DNA of 64,000 bases from Bacteroidales bacterium (GCA_016928305.1 JAFGKY010000165.1:51623-115622), one strand, 5' to 3'; positions 26,682 to 36,571 are shown, numbered from the stretch's first letter. A program made the numbers and translations. Notes: generated by a model not told the origin, from the letters alone.

Positions 26682-29096
26682 ATGAAAGCTGAAACAATTA
26701 AAGAAACCGGAATATTGCTTGCCGGAATGATTTTGATGTTTTCCTGTGCGCCAAAGAAAAAGTCGGATCATTACCTGATAGAACCCGTTCCATTCACCGC
26801 GGTCAGCATTACCGATAACTTCTGGGCACCCCGGATAAAAATCAACCATGATATCACCATCCCCATTGCCATTGAACAGTCCACCCTGAGCGGCCGTATA
26901 AAGAATTTTGAAATTGCCGGCGGGCTGGCACAGGGAACATTTTGTTCAGAGTATCCATTCGACGACAGTGATATCTACAAAATAATAGAAGCGGCCAGTT
27001 ATTCGCTGCAGACCTTTCCCGATACTAATCTTGCAGCCATCCTCGATACACTCATTTATAAAATAGGACTGGCCCAGGAAAAGGATGGATACCTGTATAC
27101 TACCCGAACCATTGCTGAAAAGACAAATACACCGGCACATGAATGGGCCGGTAGCAGCCGGTGGGAAAAAGTAAACATTTTAAGCCACGAACTGTATAAC
27201 CTTGGGCATTTGTATGAAGCTGCGACAGCTCACTTTCAGGCGACCGGAAAAAGAGAACTGTTGGACATTGCCATCAAATCAGCCAACCTGGTTGACAGCG
27301 TATATGGATGGGGGAAGCGCGAAGACTACCCGGGACACCAGGTTATAGAAATCGGTCTGGTGAAGCTTTATGGTGTGACCGGTGAAAAGAAATATCTTGA
27401 CCTGGCTAAGTTCTTCCTTGATGTCCGCGGGCCGGGAGGTGAAGAATACAACCAGGCTCATGAAAAGGTAGTCCAGCAAACCGAACCGGTTGGTCACGCT
27501 GTCAGGGCAACCTATATGTATTCTGGAATGGCTGACGTAGCTGCTATTTTTAATGATACCTCTTACCACAATGCAGCCAAGCGTATATGGGAAAACCTGG
27601 TTACGCAAAAAATGTATATCACCGGAGGTATTGGTTCGGGCAGTAGCAATGAAGGTTTTGACCCTCCGTACGTATTGCCGAATATGTCAGCCTATTGTGA
27701 GACCTGTGCGTCTGTGGGAAATGTACTTTGGAATCAGCGCATGTTCCTGCACGACGGTGACGGAAAATATTACGATGTACTCGAACGTACGCTTTATAAT
27801 GCATTACTTTCAGGTGTTTCGCTTTCGGGTGACCGGTTTTTCTATCCCAACGTTCTTGAATCATTTGGCCAGCACCAGCGCAGTGCATGGTTTGGTTGTG
27901 CGTGTTGCCCACCCAATGTTGCCCGTCTGCTTCCTTCGCTTCCGGGATATATTTATGCCAAAACCGAAAATGAGATCTATGTAAATCTTTATGTTGATAA
28001 CAAAGCCGTGTTTCCTTTTCAGGATTCTGATATCGAGATCATCCAGAAAACAGACTATCCCTGGAACGGTATTGTTGACATAATACTCAATCCTGCTGAA
28101 CAGAAAAAATTCACACTGAAGTTAAGAATTCCCGGGTGGGCGCGTGATGAAGTACTCCCCGGAAACCTTTATAGTTTCAACGATGAGGTAACATCCAAAG
28201 CTGTTCTGAAAGTCAACGGTAAAAAGGTCAACCTGAATCTCGATAATGGATTTGCATCGATAAACCGCAAATGGCAAAAAGGCGATAAGATCACCTTGGA
28301 ATTGCCTATGGATGTGCGAAAAATCGTTGCGGACAACCGTGTACAGGCAGACAAAGGTAAAATAGCCATCGGGCGCGGACCGATCATGTTTTGTGCCGAA
28401 TGGCCATACAGCAAAGACGGCCGTGTATTGAACCTCCTTTTTAACGAAGATGCCGCTTTCACTCCCGAATTTAACGATACACTGCTTAACGGCATGGAAG
28501 TTGTTAAAACAATTGCCAGACCCGTAAGGTATAACAACAATAAAGAAATCGAAAAGGATGATCCGCAAGAGGTCGTGTTGATTCCCTATTATGCATGGAA
28601 TAACAAGGGTGCCGGCGAAATGACCGTCTGGCTGTCTGTAACCGATAGCAGTGTGAGACCTTTACCTGCTCCTACCATCGCAAGCAAGAGCAAAGTAAGC
28701 GCCAGCGTACCGACAAAATCTTTGATGGCCATAAATGATCAATACGAACCCAAAAAATCAATCGACAGGGAATGGCCCTTTTATCACTGGTGGCCAAAAA
28801 ATAATTCATGGGAATGGATTCAGTATGATTTCTCGGAAGAGACAACGGTTTCATCTTCCAAAGTCTATTGGTATGATGACGGTCCGTATGGAGGCTGTCG
28901 CATTCCTGAAACATGGTACATTGAGTATCAAACAGGCAATAAATGGACTCCTGTTAAAGCCACCACTGAATATCCTGTTGTGAAAGACAATTGGTGTATT
29001 ATTGAATTCGAACCCTTAAGGACAAAGGCCTTACGGTTGAAAGTAAAGCTCCCAAAGCAATTTTCAGCCGGAGTGCATGAATGGTTGGTGGAATAA
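26682..29096 (+). CDS. GH127 beta-L-arabinofuranosidase, lipoprotein
   Basis: Second GH127 of the cluster, closely similar to the one at 17703 but anchored as a lipoprotein: signal peptide with lipobox MFSC, acylated C22. The start at 26682 is chosen for this signal; a TTG upstream at 26631 is rejected. Active-site residues are all present: acid/base E324 (SNEGFD), E340 and C342 (CETC), C408 and C409 (CACCPPN). Order: catalytic barrel and beta-sandwiches (about 30-645), then a discoidin-like module (about 660-804, YWYDDGPYGG). It has no T9SS domain. Having one secreted and one anchored copy suggests sequential attack outside and at, or inside, the cell surface. Substrate preference between the two may differ. 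Confidence 0.94.
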   Translation: MKAETIKETGILLAGMILMFSCAPKKKSDHYLIEPVPFTAVSITDNFWAPRIKINHDITIPIAIEQSTLSGRIKNFEIAGGLAQGTFCSEYPFDDSDIYKIIEAASYSLQTFPDTNLAAILDTLIYKIGLAQEKDGYLYTTRTIAEKTNTPAHEWAGSSRWEKVNILSHELYNLGHLYEAATAHFQATGKRELLDIAIKSANLVDSVYGWGKREDYPGHQVIEIGLVKLYGVTGEKKYLDLAKFFLDVRGPGGEEYNQAHEKVVQQTEPVGHAVRATYMYSGMADVAAIFNDTSYHNAAKRIWENLVTQKMYITGGIGSGSSNEGFDPPYVLPNMSAYCETCASVGNVLWNQRMFLHDGDGKYYDVLERTLYNALLSGVSLSGDRFFYPNVLESFGQHQRSAWFGCACCPPNVARLLPSLPGYIYAKTENEIYVNLYVDNKAVFPFQDSDIEIIQKTDYPWNGIVDIILNPAEQKKFTLKLRIPGWARDEVLPGNLYSFNDEVTSKAVLKVNGKKVNLNLDNGFASINRKWQKGDKITLELPMDVRKIVADNRVQADKGKIAIGRGPIMFCAEWPYSKDGRVLNLLFNEDAAFTPEFNDTLLNGMEVVKTIARPVRYNNNKEIEKDDPQEVVLIPYYAWNNKGAGEMTVWLSVTDSSVRPLPAPTIASKSKVSASVPTKSLMAINDQYEPKKSIDREWPFYHWWPKNNSWEWIQYDFSEETTVSSSKVYWYDDGPYGGCRIPETWYIEYQTGNKWTPVKATTEYPVVKDNWCIIEFEPLRTKALRLKVKLPKQFSAGVHEWLVE

Positions 29097-29551
29097 AATC
29101 GGGTCGTATAGGCAGAATCTGACTCAGTGCGTCATTGCGAACCATGCGTTCAGAATGTTAGAATATTTAAACAGTATGTTTTTGCATGGTGTGGCAATCG
29201 GATCGAAATGGCAATACTTACCTGAAATGCACAAGTAAAAATCGACAGGTAGGGATTTCAGTTTTCTTTTTTCTAACACGAACCGATTGCCTTCCTGACA
29301 ACAAGTCAGGCTTCGTCAAGCATAGATTTAATCTACCCCCACTGTCTTTCTGGCCAAGTTCCGCGTAATGACAGCTCCGGTGAGCTTTTGCTAATAATGA
29401 CCTTAAACTTTACATTAGTTGAAAATATGCCATAGCGTATAGTTCATTATTTTTTGTACTTTCGAACTTCGCTTAGTAAAAAAGCAATCTCAATGATTTT
29501 CTTTACACCTACACGATATAAATCAGGAACACGATAAGACCATTATAAGCC
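29097..29551. repeat. Intergenic region with nested inverted repeats (degenerate mobile-element-like)
   Basis: No gene is supported; a 60-codon frame at 29186-29368 is treated as chance. Outer arms GTCATTGCGA (29131-29140) and CGCGTAATGAC (29362-29372) are near-complements. Inner arms GGCAATCGG (29193-29201) and CCGATTGCC (29283-29291) are exact complements, and CCTGAC/GTCAGG (29294-29310) forms a short hairpin. Downstream a -7-like TACTTTCG (29457-29464) preceded by a T-run may belong to the GH97 promoter, but no -33 TTTG is placed correctly. Confidence 0.5.
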
Positions 29552-31519
29552 ATGAAAAAATTGTTATCATTAGCATTTATTATAGGCTATATAGCTGCAT
29601 GCTTTCGGTTGAACGCGCAGGAATACATAGTCAGTTCACCCGATAACCGGTTGAACGTGAACGTTATCTTCGGTGAAAAAATACTATGGACAGCTATATA
29701 CAAAGAGCAGGTAATTTTTGAGAACTGTCCGATATCCATGACCATTAATAATGATAAGCACTTTGGATCAAATCCCAAAGCCGTGCGAAAGAACACACGT
29801 CATATCAGTCGTGAAATCCAACCTGTCATTGCAACAAAACGAGCGATCATAACGGACAACTTTACAGAGCTTAACATTGCCTGTAAAGGAGGATATTCCA
29901 TAACTTTCAGGGTATATAATCAGGGTGTCGCATACCGTTTTGAGACATCCATTGAGGGGGATATTGTAGTCAATGCAGAAGAAATGAGAATCCATTTCAG
30001 CGATGATGTAATTTCATATTTTCCCGAAGAAGAGAGTTACATCTCGCATAATGAAAGACTCTATAAAATAATGAACATAAAAGAAATATCCTCCGGACAG
30101 TTTTGTTCATTGCCTGTTTACTTCAGAAGCCCGGATAACGTGAATATTCTTTTTACTGAAGCTGATCTGTATGACTATCCGGGGATGTTCCTGTATGGCT
30201 GCAACATGAATGCCCTGAAAGCCGGCTTTCCAAAGGTTGTTCTGGAAACTGCTGAACCGGAACAAGGTAAAGACAGAAATGAGATCATCACCAGCGAAGC
30301 AGATTATATTGCCCATATCAAGGGTCCGCGTAGCTTCCCCTGGCGCGTTTTTTATATCACTGACAGGCTTGCTGAAATTGTGGAAAACGATTTGGTATAC
30401 CAGTTGTCAACTCCGCTTAAGATTGAGGAAACCGAGTGGATTAAACCGGGTAAGGTGGCATGGGACTGGTGGAATGCCAATAACATTTATGGAGTTGATT
30501 TTGAATCGGGTCTCAACACGCAAACCTACAAATACTATATTGATTTTGCTTCGGCTTATGGACTGGAATACATAATACTTGACGAAGGATGGACAAAGAC
30601 CAGCACCCATGTGACGGAATGCAATCCTGATCTCGATGTCCATGAGCTGATACGTTACGGAAAAGAAAAAAACGTAGGCATCATATTATGGCTGTTATGG
30701 AAACCCCTGGACATGAATATGGAACAAATTCTGGATACCTATGCACAATGGGGAGCTAAAGGCATCAAGGTGGATTTCATGCAGCGCAATGATCAATACA
30801 TGGTTAAGTTTTACGAACGTGTGGCGATTGAAGCGGCAAAAAGAAAACTGCTGGTTGATTTCCACGGTGCATTTAAACCGGCCGGGCTTAACAGGGCATA
30901 TCCCAACGTACTTTCACATGAGGGAGTAAAGGGACTGGAGAACAGTAAATGGTCGAAGGATATTACGCCCGAACATGATGTAACATTGCCTTTCATACGG
31001 ATGGCTGCAGGACCAATGGATTTTACTCCCGGCGCTATGGATAATGCCCAGGAAAATGATTTCTTCCCCCGGTTTATGGTACCCATGAGCCAGGGAACAC
31101 GTTGCCACCAGGTTGCCATGTACGTGGTATATGAAAGTCCGCTGCAAATGCTGTGCGATAATCCTTCAAACTATTACCGTGAAAAAGAATGTACTGAATT
31201 CATTTCACAGATCCCTACTGTCTGGGATACAACGGTTGTCCTTGCAGCTGAAATTGCAGACTATATTATAATAGCCCGAAGGAAGGATGATAAATGGTAT
31301 GTAGGGGCCATGACCGATTGGACAAGCCGGGAATTTGAAATCGATTTTGGATTTCTGCTACCAGGATCTTACCCTATAGAAATAATGCAGGATGGCATAA
31401 ATGCCAATCGAAACGCTGTTGACTATAAAAAGACTACTTCATCCGTTACCCATAATACCCGTATGAAAATTAATCTGGCTAAAGGAGGAGGATGGGCGGC
31501 TATTATTACGAAACCATAA
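29552..31519 (+). CDS. GH97 glycosidase, retaining alpha-galactosidase type
   Basis: Exported GH97 enzyme of 655 residues with the family's N-terminal beta-super-sandwich (about 25-270), central (beta/alpha)8 barrel (about 280-560) and C-terminal beta domain. GH97 contains inverting alpha-glucosidases (SusB) and retaining alpha-galactosidases (BT1871). Here D408 in KVDFMQRND sits at the nucleophile position of the retaining type, and E463 in GLENSKW lies 55 residues later, the same spacing as D415 and E470 of BT1871. An alpha-galactosidase is therefore predicted. The signal peptide (about 1-22, ending LNAQ) suggests the periplasm. It stands alone after a 455-bp gap, so it probably has its own promoter. 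With GH27, it makes two alpha-galactosidases in this cluster. Confidence 0.92.
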   Translation: MKKLLSLAFIIGYIAACFRLNAQEYIVSSPDNRLNVNVIFGEKILWTAIYKEQVIFENCPISMTINNDKHFGSNPKAVRKNTRHISREIQPVIATKRAIITDNFTELNIACKGGYSITFRVYNQGVAYRFETSIEGDIVVNAEEMRIHFSDDVISYFPEEESYISHNERLYKIMNIKEISSGQFCSLPVYFRSPDNVNILFTEADLYDYPGMFLYGCNMNALKAGFPKVVLETAEPEQGKDRNEIITSEADYIAHIKGPRSFPWRVFYITDRLAEIVENDLVYQLSTPLKIEETEWIKPGKVAWDWWNANNIYGVDFESGLNTQTYKYYIDFASAYGLEYIILDEGWTKTSTHVTECNPDLDVHELIRYGKEKNVGIILWLLWKPLDMNMEQILDTYAQWGAKGIKVDFMQRNDQYMVKFYERVAIEAAKRKLLVDFHGAFKPAGLNRAYPNVLSHEGVKGLENSKWSKDITPEHDVTLPFIRMAAGPMDFTPGAMDNAQENDFFPRFMVPMSQGTRCHQVAMYVVYESPLQMLCDNPSNYYREKECTEFISQIPTVWDTTVVLAAEIADYIIIARRKDDKWYVGAMTDWTSREFEIDFGFLLPGSYPIEIMQDGINANRNAVDYKKTTSSVTHNTRMKINLAKGGGWAAIITKP

Positions 31520-31682
31520 AAGGATTATTCTTTTCTGGAAAGCATTTTAATTATTAATCCTGGTTTCTCATTTTGAGAAATATTATTTAAAAAAGGAATT
31601 TGATAATTCATTATCCTTTTACTTCTATTTGCTTAACATCGAATTAGATATAAGCCAGCACCCAATAATTGAAAGGGTCTGG

Positions 31683-31701
31683 CATGTTTTTAGGAAACAT
31701 G
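31683..31701. other. Short hairpin before the receiver gene
   Basis: CATGTTT-TTAGG-AAACATG forms a perfect 7-bp stem 24 bp before the start of the receiver-domain gene. It could affect translation or mark a regulator site; nothing further can be said. Confidence 0.3.
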
Positions 31702-31725
31702 GGTGAATAATAAAACTCTTTCACA

Positions 31726-32145
31726 ATGAAAAAAGTAATTAATGTTCTCGTGGTCGACGACAATGTGTATTTCAACAGCCTGCTTTCTAAAACACTCAAA
31801 CAGAGCAATCACACCTCAGGAACGCAGCATAACTGTCGTGTGATACTTCACTCTTTTACCGATTCACGTGAATGCATCAGGAAGATCCGGTCCGGTGAGC
31901 TGGCAAATAACGACACCATAGCTTTTATAGACTATTACATGGGAAACGGTATCAATGGAGCTCATATCATTAAGCTGTTAAAAGAGCAAAACAAGGATAC
32001 CATTGCTGTATTGCTTTCCCAGTCAAAGGCAGTTGAAGAAAAAACCAACCTGAATCATACGGACTATGTTGTTATGAAAGATAAGACCACACCTGCACTT
32101 TGCCGGCTTTATCTTGAGCAATTTATTGAGAATAAAATTTTGTAG
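31726..32145 (+). CDS. Single-domain response regulator (CheY-like)
   Basis: A 139-residue free receiver domain with no output domain. The acidic pair is in LVVDDN (D10-D11 region), the phospho-acceptor is D69 (FIDYYMG), and the conserved Lys is in VVMKDK. Its opening (VVDDNVYFNSLL) resembles that of the receiver in the sigma54 activator at 34762 ([12 protein letters not shown]), suggesting a common origin. It lies 111 bp before a hybrid histidine kinase. It may act as a phosphate sink or shuttle between that kinase's HPt domain and the activator. Cytoplasmic. Confidence 0.88.
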   Translation: MKKVINVLVVDDNVYFNSLLSKTLKQSNHTSGTQHNCRVILHSFTDSRECIRKIRSGELANNDTIAFIDYYMGNGINGAHIIKLLKEQNKDTIAVLLSQSKAVEEKTNLNHTDYVVMKDKTTPALCRLYLEQFIENKIL

Positions 32146-32256
32146 ATTTGGAGAAAAAGAAGTTTTATTTGTCTGTCTGTCGTCAGATAGGTTGAAAATG
32201 TCAGGATTGAATTCGCCTGTTACTAAAACCAATGCTCATCATCAAATCGTTACATA

Positions 32257-34659
32257 ATGCCCCTTAAAAAACCATCCGTTCAGATTAAGATCGGATTATT
32301 AATGATGCTTGCAATCGCACTGCTGACAACTACCGGCTACCTGTCATACCGCAGTCTTTCCTCTATTGTATCTTCCCTGCATATCGATACAAAACCCGAT
32401 CTGAGGTTGCTCAGTATAAGAGAAATCTCACTGGACCTCGAGAAAGCTGAGAACAGCATTCGTATATACACCATCACCAAAGACCCTTCCGATCTGCGAC
32501 CTTATTACACCATTATATCCGGCATCGACGAAAAAGTAGATCAACTGCGTGCAGAATGCATTAACGATTCACTGTTACTTAAACAAGTGGATACCGTCGT
32601 TGGTTTGATTGAGGAGAACATTGTTATCTGGAATAAGTTGTTGTACCTCAGCCATAATGATCATGTAAATGCATACCTTAAACAATTGTCATTTCAACTT
32701 GACAGTGCTTCAGTGGATGACCGGAAAAAAGACAAAGGTATACTGAGCCGTGTTTTTACAAGGGGTAAAAAAAGCATGCTGAATGAGCACGAACTACTCG
32801 ATAAGCTCAACAAATTAGAAAAACAGGACAGCATTACGAACGAAAAATTAATGCAGCGGGAAGCACAATTAGCCGGCACCAGCGGTGAAATTAAGGAACA
32901 GTTTTATGATTTGATCACGAATATGGAGAATGAAGTTATCGGGCAAATAAATGCAAAAGCCTCTGCTGCTGATCAGCTCGCAGGCAGGACCTACCGGTGG
33001 CTTACCATGATAGCGATAACGGGGACGGGTCTGGCCTTACTGGTATTATTTATTATCATAAGGTACGTGCGAAAAACCTATGCTTACCAGATAGCCCTTG
33101 AGAATGCCAAAGAAGAAGCCGAAAAACTGGCCAAAACCAAGGAAATGTTCATGGCCAATATGAGTCACGAAATACGTACACCAGTGACGGCTATTTCGGG
33201 ATTTACCGAGCAACTCCTAAATGAACCCCTGGATGACAATACGAACAGGATACTGAAAATCATCAAATCCTCCTCCGACCATCTTGCGAAGATCATTGAC
33301 GATATTCTTGATTTTTCGAAATTGCAAAATGGAAAACTGGCACTTGAAAATGTGCATTTCAGCATCCGGCAGATCATGGAAGATGTTTATGCATTGTTTG
33401 AAAAACAGGTTCTGCGAAACAATACCCGGTTAAACTATTCATTGGATCCTGAAACTCCTGCAGTTTTGTTAGGAGACCCTTATCGTCTGAAGCAAATAAT
33501 GATTAACCTGGTCAGCAATGCCGTTAAGTTCACCAAAGACGGAGAAGTTCATTTTTCCACGGCTTGTCGATTTATTAAGTCAAACCGTATAGAGCTGATG
33601 CTGGAATTCAGTGACACTGGTATAGGGATTGATGAAAGCAAGCTGGATTTCATCTTTGAAGATTTCACCCAGGCGGAAATGAGCACGACCCGCAAATATG
33701 GAGGAACGGGATTAGGGTTATCCATCGTTAAAAAGCTTGTTGAGCTGCATCATGGCAACATTGATTGTAAAAGCAGGAAAAATGAAGGTACCCGAATAAC
33801 CTGCCGTCTTCCTTACCTGATTGGAGATGAAAAACAACTAAAGAGAGACGTAAAACTTCCGCTTTCCATTCCCGAGGATATCGGAAAGCTGAGCATATTA
33901 ATCGTTGATGATGAAGAGTATAACCGGCTACTCTTTAAAACTATACTTGACAGGTGGAAGGTAAATTATCGCGAAGCGAAAAATGGAGTGGAAGCACTGG
34001 AGATGGTGAAAGCCGAACGCTACGATCTTCTGTTCATGGACGTACGTATGCCAGGGATTGACGGACTTAAAGCAACAAAATTCATCCGAGATGAGTTGAA
34101 AATAGCACGATCGGTTATGCCTGTGGTTGGTATTTCGGCTGCTTGCAGTAATGAGGACAGGCGAAAATACGAACAGGCAGGTATGAATGCTTTCCTGCCA
34201 AAACCTTTTACAGAAGAAATGCTATTAACCGTCATTCTTTCTGTTGTCAGAAGTGATACACCTGCAGCAATAACAGATGCCGGCATTGCAGAGAAAAGCA
34301 AATCGGCGGAATCCGATAAAATTGATTTACATAATTTGTATCATATCGCTGGTGGTGATGAACAATTTGTCAAACAAATGCTGGTCACTTTTATTGAAAC
34401 TACGGAAAAAGGATTAAACGATATGAATGAAGCCGTCATAACAGGGAAATGGGAATCTGTGGCCGGACTGGCTCATAAGATATCACCGCCTTGTCGCCAC
34501 ATCGGTGCTGTAAATTTGTATGGTTACCTGAGAAGGATTGAAGAAAATATACGGGATAACGGGGACATTAATGCTGTAGAAACACTAACAGGTAAATCTG
34601 TCAGCGAATTCAATACCGTTAAAGAGCTCCTGATCAGTCGAATTGCAACCATCAAATGA
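32257..34659 (+). CDS. Hybrid sensor histidine kinase with receiver and HPt domains
   Basis: Inner-membrane phosphorelay kinase. Order: TM1 (about 9-29), a periplasmic, mostly helical sensor region (about 35-245; no named sensor domain recognised), TM2 (about 249-270), coiled-coil linker, HisKA with H304 (NMSHEIRTP), HATPase_c with NLVSNAVKF, DTGIGI and GGTGLGLSI, receiver domain with VDDEEYN and phospho-acceptor D595 (FMDVRMPG), and HPt with H740 (GLAHKISPP). A full His-Asp-His chain in one protein implies an Asp on a separate protein as the final acceptor, which fits the receivers of the flanking genes. This is not an HTCS: there is no Reg_prop propeller and no AraC domain. The signal sensed is unknown. 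Confidence 0.93.
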   Translation: MPLKKPSVQIKIGLLMMLAIALLTTTGYLSYRSLSSIVSSLHIDTKPDLRLLSIREISLDLEKAENSIRIYTITKDPSDLRPYYTIISGIDEKVDQLRAECINDSLLLKQVDTVVGLIEENIVIWNKLLYLSHNDHVNAYLKQLSFQLDSASVDDRKKDKGILSRVFTRGKKSMLNEHELLDKLNKLEKQDSITNEKLMQREAQLAGTSGEIKEQFYDLITNMENEVIGQINAKASAADQLAGRTYRWLTMIAITGTGLALLVLFIIIRYVRKTYAYQIALENAKEEAEKLAKTKEMFMANMSHEIRTPVTAISGFTEQLLNEPLDDNTNRILKIIKSSSDHLAKIIDDILDFSKLQNGKLALENVHFSIRQIMEDVYALFEKQVLRNNTRLNYSLDPETPAVLLGDPYRLKQIMINLVSNAVKFTKDGEVHFSTACRFIKSNRIELMLEFSDTGIGIDESKLDFIFEDFTQAEMSTTRKYGGTGLGLSIVKKLVELHHGNIDCKSRKNEGTRITCRLPYLIGDEKQLKRDVKLPLSIPEDIGKLSILIVDDEEYNRLLFKTILDRWKVNYREAKNGVEALEMVKAERYDLLFMDVRMPGIDGLKATKFIRDELKIARSVMPVVGISAACSNEDRRKYEQAGMNAFLPKPFTEEMLLTVILSVVRSDTPAAITDAGIAEKSKSAESDKIDLHNLYHIAGGDEQFVKQMLVTFIETTEKGLNDMNEAVITGKWESVAGLAHKISPPCRHIGAVNLYGYLRRIEENIRDNGDINAVETLTGKSVSEFNTVKELLISRIATIK

Positions 34660-34761
34660 ATATGACATATGCCTTTGGGTTCGTATTTCTGGTAAATCGC
34701 ATTGCTTATTTATTATTTTGTCGGGTGTCGAAACGGATTACTAAACTATAACCAATCATAC

Positions 34762-36111
34762 ATGACTGATAAGCCTTTTAAGATTTTTGTAGTTGAAGAT
34801 AATGAATGGTACAACAGGCTTCTGGTTCATACCCTGTCCTTAAATCCCGATTATGAAGTACAACATTTCTTTAATGGTAAGGATTTTTTAAATCGTCTTC
34901 ACGAATCTCCCGATATTGTAACACTCGATTACAGGCTGCCCGATATTACCGGCCTTGAAATCCTGAAAAAGATACGGCAGGAAAACAGCGATATCCAGGT
35001 CATTCTAATATCCGAGCAGGAAGATATCAATACCGTAGTTGACCTGTTGAAACTCGGAGCTTACGATTATATCACCAAATCGGATGACATTAAAGACCGA
35101 CTTCTTAACACCGTTCAGAATATCCGAAACGGTATCGGCCTTAAAAGAGAGATATCCTCGCTTCGCCGGGAAATTCAAAAGAAATACAGCTTCCGTCAGC
35201 AGATTCTTGGTGAAAGTCCTGCTATTAAAGGGATTTATGAACTAATTGATAAAGCGCTTACCACCAACATTACGGTAGTCCTTTCCGGTGAGACAGGAAC
35301 CGGAAAAGAACTGGTGGCCAAGGCCATTCATTATAACTCAAAGAGAAAGGACAAAGCATTTGTAGCTGTTAATGTGGCGGCAATACCTTCCGAACTGATC
35401 GAGAGTGAATTGTTCGGGCATGAGAAAGGCTCATTTACAGGAGCTTCTTTCAGACGCATAGGCCGGTTCGAAGAAGCTGACGGGGGAACATTATTCCTTG
35501 ACGAGATTGGAGAAATGGAATTGGGTTTTCAGGCAAAATTGTTGCGGGTTCTACAGGAAAAAGAAATTGTACGTATCGGCAGCAATAAGCCTGTAAAAAC
35601 TGACTGCCGTATAATTGTAGCTACAAACAAAAACCTGAAAGATGAGGTAAAAAAAGGCCATTTCAGGGAAGATCTTTATTACAGGCTTCTGGGACTTCCT
35701 ATTGAGTTGCCTTCATTACGCGAAAGAGCGAACGATATACTGATCCTGGCGAGACACTTTATCAGGCAATTCTGCATTGAAAATGAGCTTCCGTTGAAAA
35801 AACTGTCCACTCAGGCACAGAAAAAGCTTTTGCATTATCCTTTTCCGGGAAACATCCGTGAACTGAAATCCGTGGTTGAACTCGCAGCGACCCTGTCATC
35901 CGGAGAGGAAATTGAATCGGCTGACCTGGTGCTCAATCACGATGATCCCCTATCAACCATGGCACATGACGATTTAACGTTACGGGAATACGAAATGAAG
36001 ATCATTAAAGTAACCCTTAAAAAATGCAACAACGATATTAAACTAACCGCACATATGCTGGATATAGGAGTGTCTACTATTTACAGGTTGTTGAAAGAAG
36101 AGAAGGATTAA
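34762..36111 (+). CDS. NtrC-family sigma54-dependent response regulator
   Basis: Transcription activator for RpoN promoters. The start at 34762 is chosen because the receiver domain begins right after it; the frame extends to 34702 without homology. Order: receiver (about 5-120, phospho-acceptor D56 in TLDYRLPD), coiled linker, AAA+ ATPase (about 145-375) with Walker A GETGTGKE (176-183), sigma54-contact loop GSFTGA (Ser instead of the usual Ala), Walker [11 protein letters not shown], and R-finger region [10 protein letters not shown]-terminal Fis-type HTH (about 410-449, [17 protein letters not shown]). It follows the hybrid kinase by 102 bp and is the likely output of the phosphorelay. Target promoters are unknown; one weak sigma54-like site is noted at 37704. 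Confidence 0.94.
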   Translation: MTDKPFKIFVVEDNEWYNRLLVHTLSLNPDYEVQHFFNGKDFLNRLHESPDIVTLDYRLPDITGLEILKKIRQENSDIQVILISEQEDINTVVDLLKLGAYDYITKSDDIKDRLLNTVQNIRNGIGLKREISSLRREIQKKYSFRQQILGESPAIKGIYELIDKALTTNITVVLSGETGTGKELVAKAIHYNSKRKDKAFVAVNVAAIPSELIESELFGHEKGSFTGASFRRIGRFEEADGGTLFLDEIGEMELGFQAKLLRVLQEKEIVRIGSNKPVKTDCRIIVATNKNLKDEVKKGHFREDLYYRLLGLPIELPSLRERANDILILARHFIRQFCIENELPLKKLSTQAQKKLLHYPFPGNIRELKSVVELAATLSSGEEIESADLVLNHDDPLSTMAHDDLTLREYEMKIIKVTLKKCNNDIKLTAHMLDIGVSTIYRLLKEEKD

Positions 36112-36571
36112 TTGTTAATGGTTAATTGTTAATGGTTAGTGGTTTCGATTTTTTCTGTTATTCCGCTGCCTCTGATTGAATCCTGATTTTGTGATTTATC
36201 TATTTTCTTTTCTCAAATCGGGAAATTATTTCTCATAATGAATGTTGACCACCCCTCACAATGTTTCTTAATTAATTAATAATAAGAGCTTTAATGTTTT
36301 ATTCGTTTTCGGAATGATGTTTGAATGAACAATTGCGGTTTTGAAAGAGCGTAATTGTATCAGGAAAATGTGCTGACCGGTTTGATCTTCATGAATCTGT
36401 CAATCTTTAGAGCTTAGGTGAGGTTATTGTTTAACCCGATACAGATCAAACCGGCAACACATTTCAGAGTAATATCAGCAGGACAGCATTGACTTTTCCC
36501 AAAACCACAGAATTTTGATGTTTCTGATAAAAACAGAAAATTAAACTAACAAATATCAGGAGGAACATACC
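36109..36571. repeat. Intergenic region with heptad array and 24-bp inverted repeat
   Basis: The stop codon of the activator lies inside five 7-bp units (36109-36143: TAATTGT, TAATGGT, TAATTGT, TAATGGT, TAGTGGT). Further on, near-perfect inverted arms of about 24 bp (36364-36388 and 36443-36466, core CCGGTTTGATCT) enclose 54 bp. No gene is seen. Just before the next start (36560-36565 area) is AGGAGG, an unusually good Shine-Dalgarno for this phylum. Confidence 0.75.

Noticed and set aside
29186..29368. A 60-codon frame in the gap before GH97
   Set aside because: It covers the nested inverted repeats and its product has no recognisable domain or signal.
31678..31693. sigma54 promoter CTGGCAT-GTTTT-TAGG before the receiver gene
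   Set aside because: The -12 element TTGC is replaced by TAGG and the sequence is better explained by the 7-bp hairpin there.
32257..34659. Hybrid two-component system (HTCS) of the kind that controls many PULs
   Set aside because: There is no Reg_prop/Y_Y_Y sensor and no AraC output domain; it is a membrane kinase with receiver and HPt.
34692..34714. sigma54 promoter CTGGTAAATCGCATTGC upstream of the activator
   Set aside because: The distance between the GG and GC elements is one base too long.
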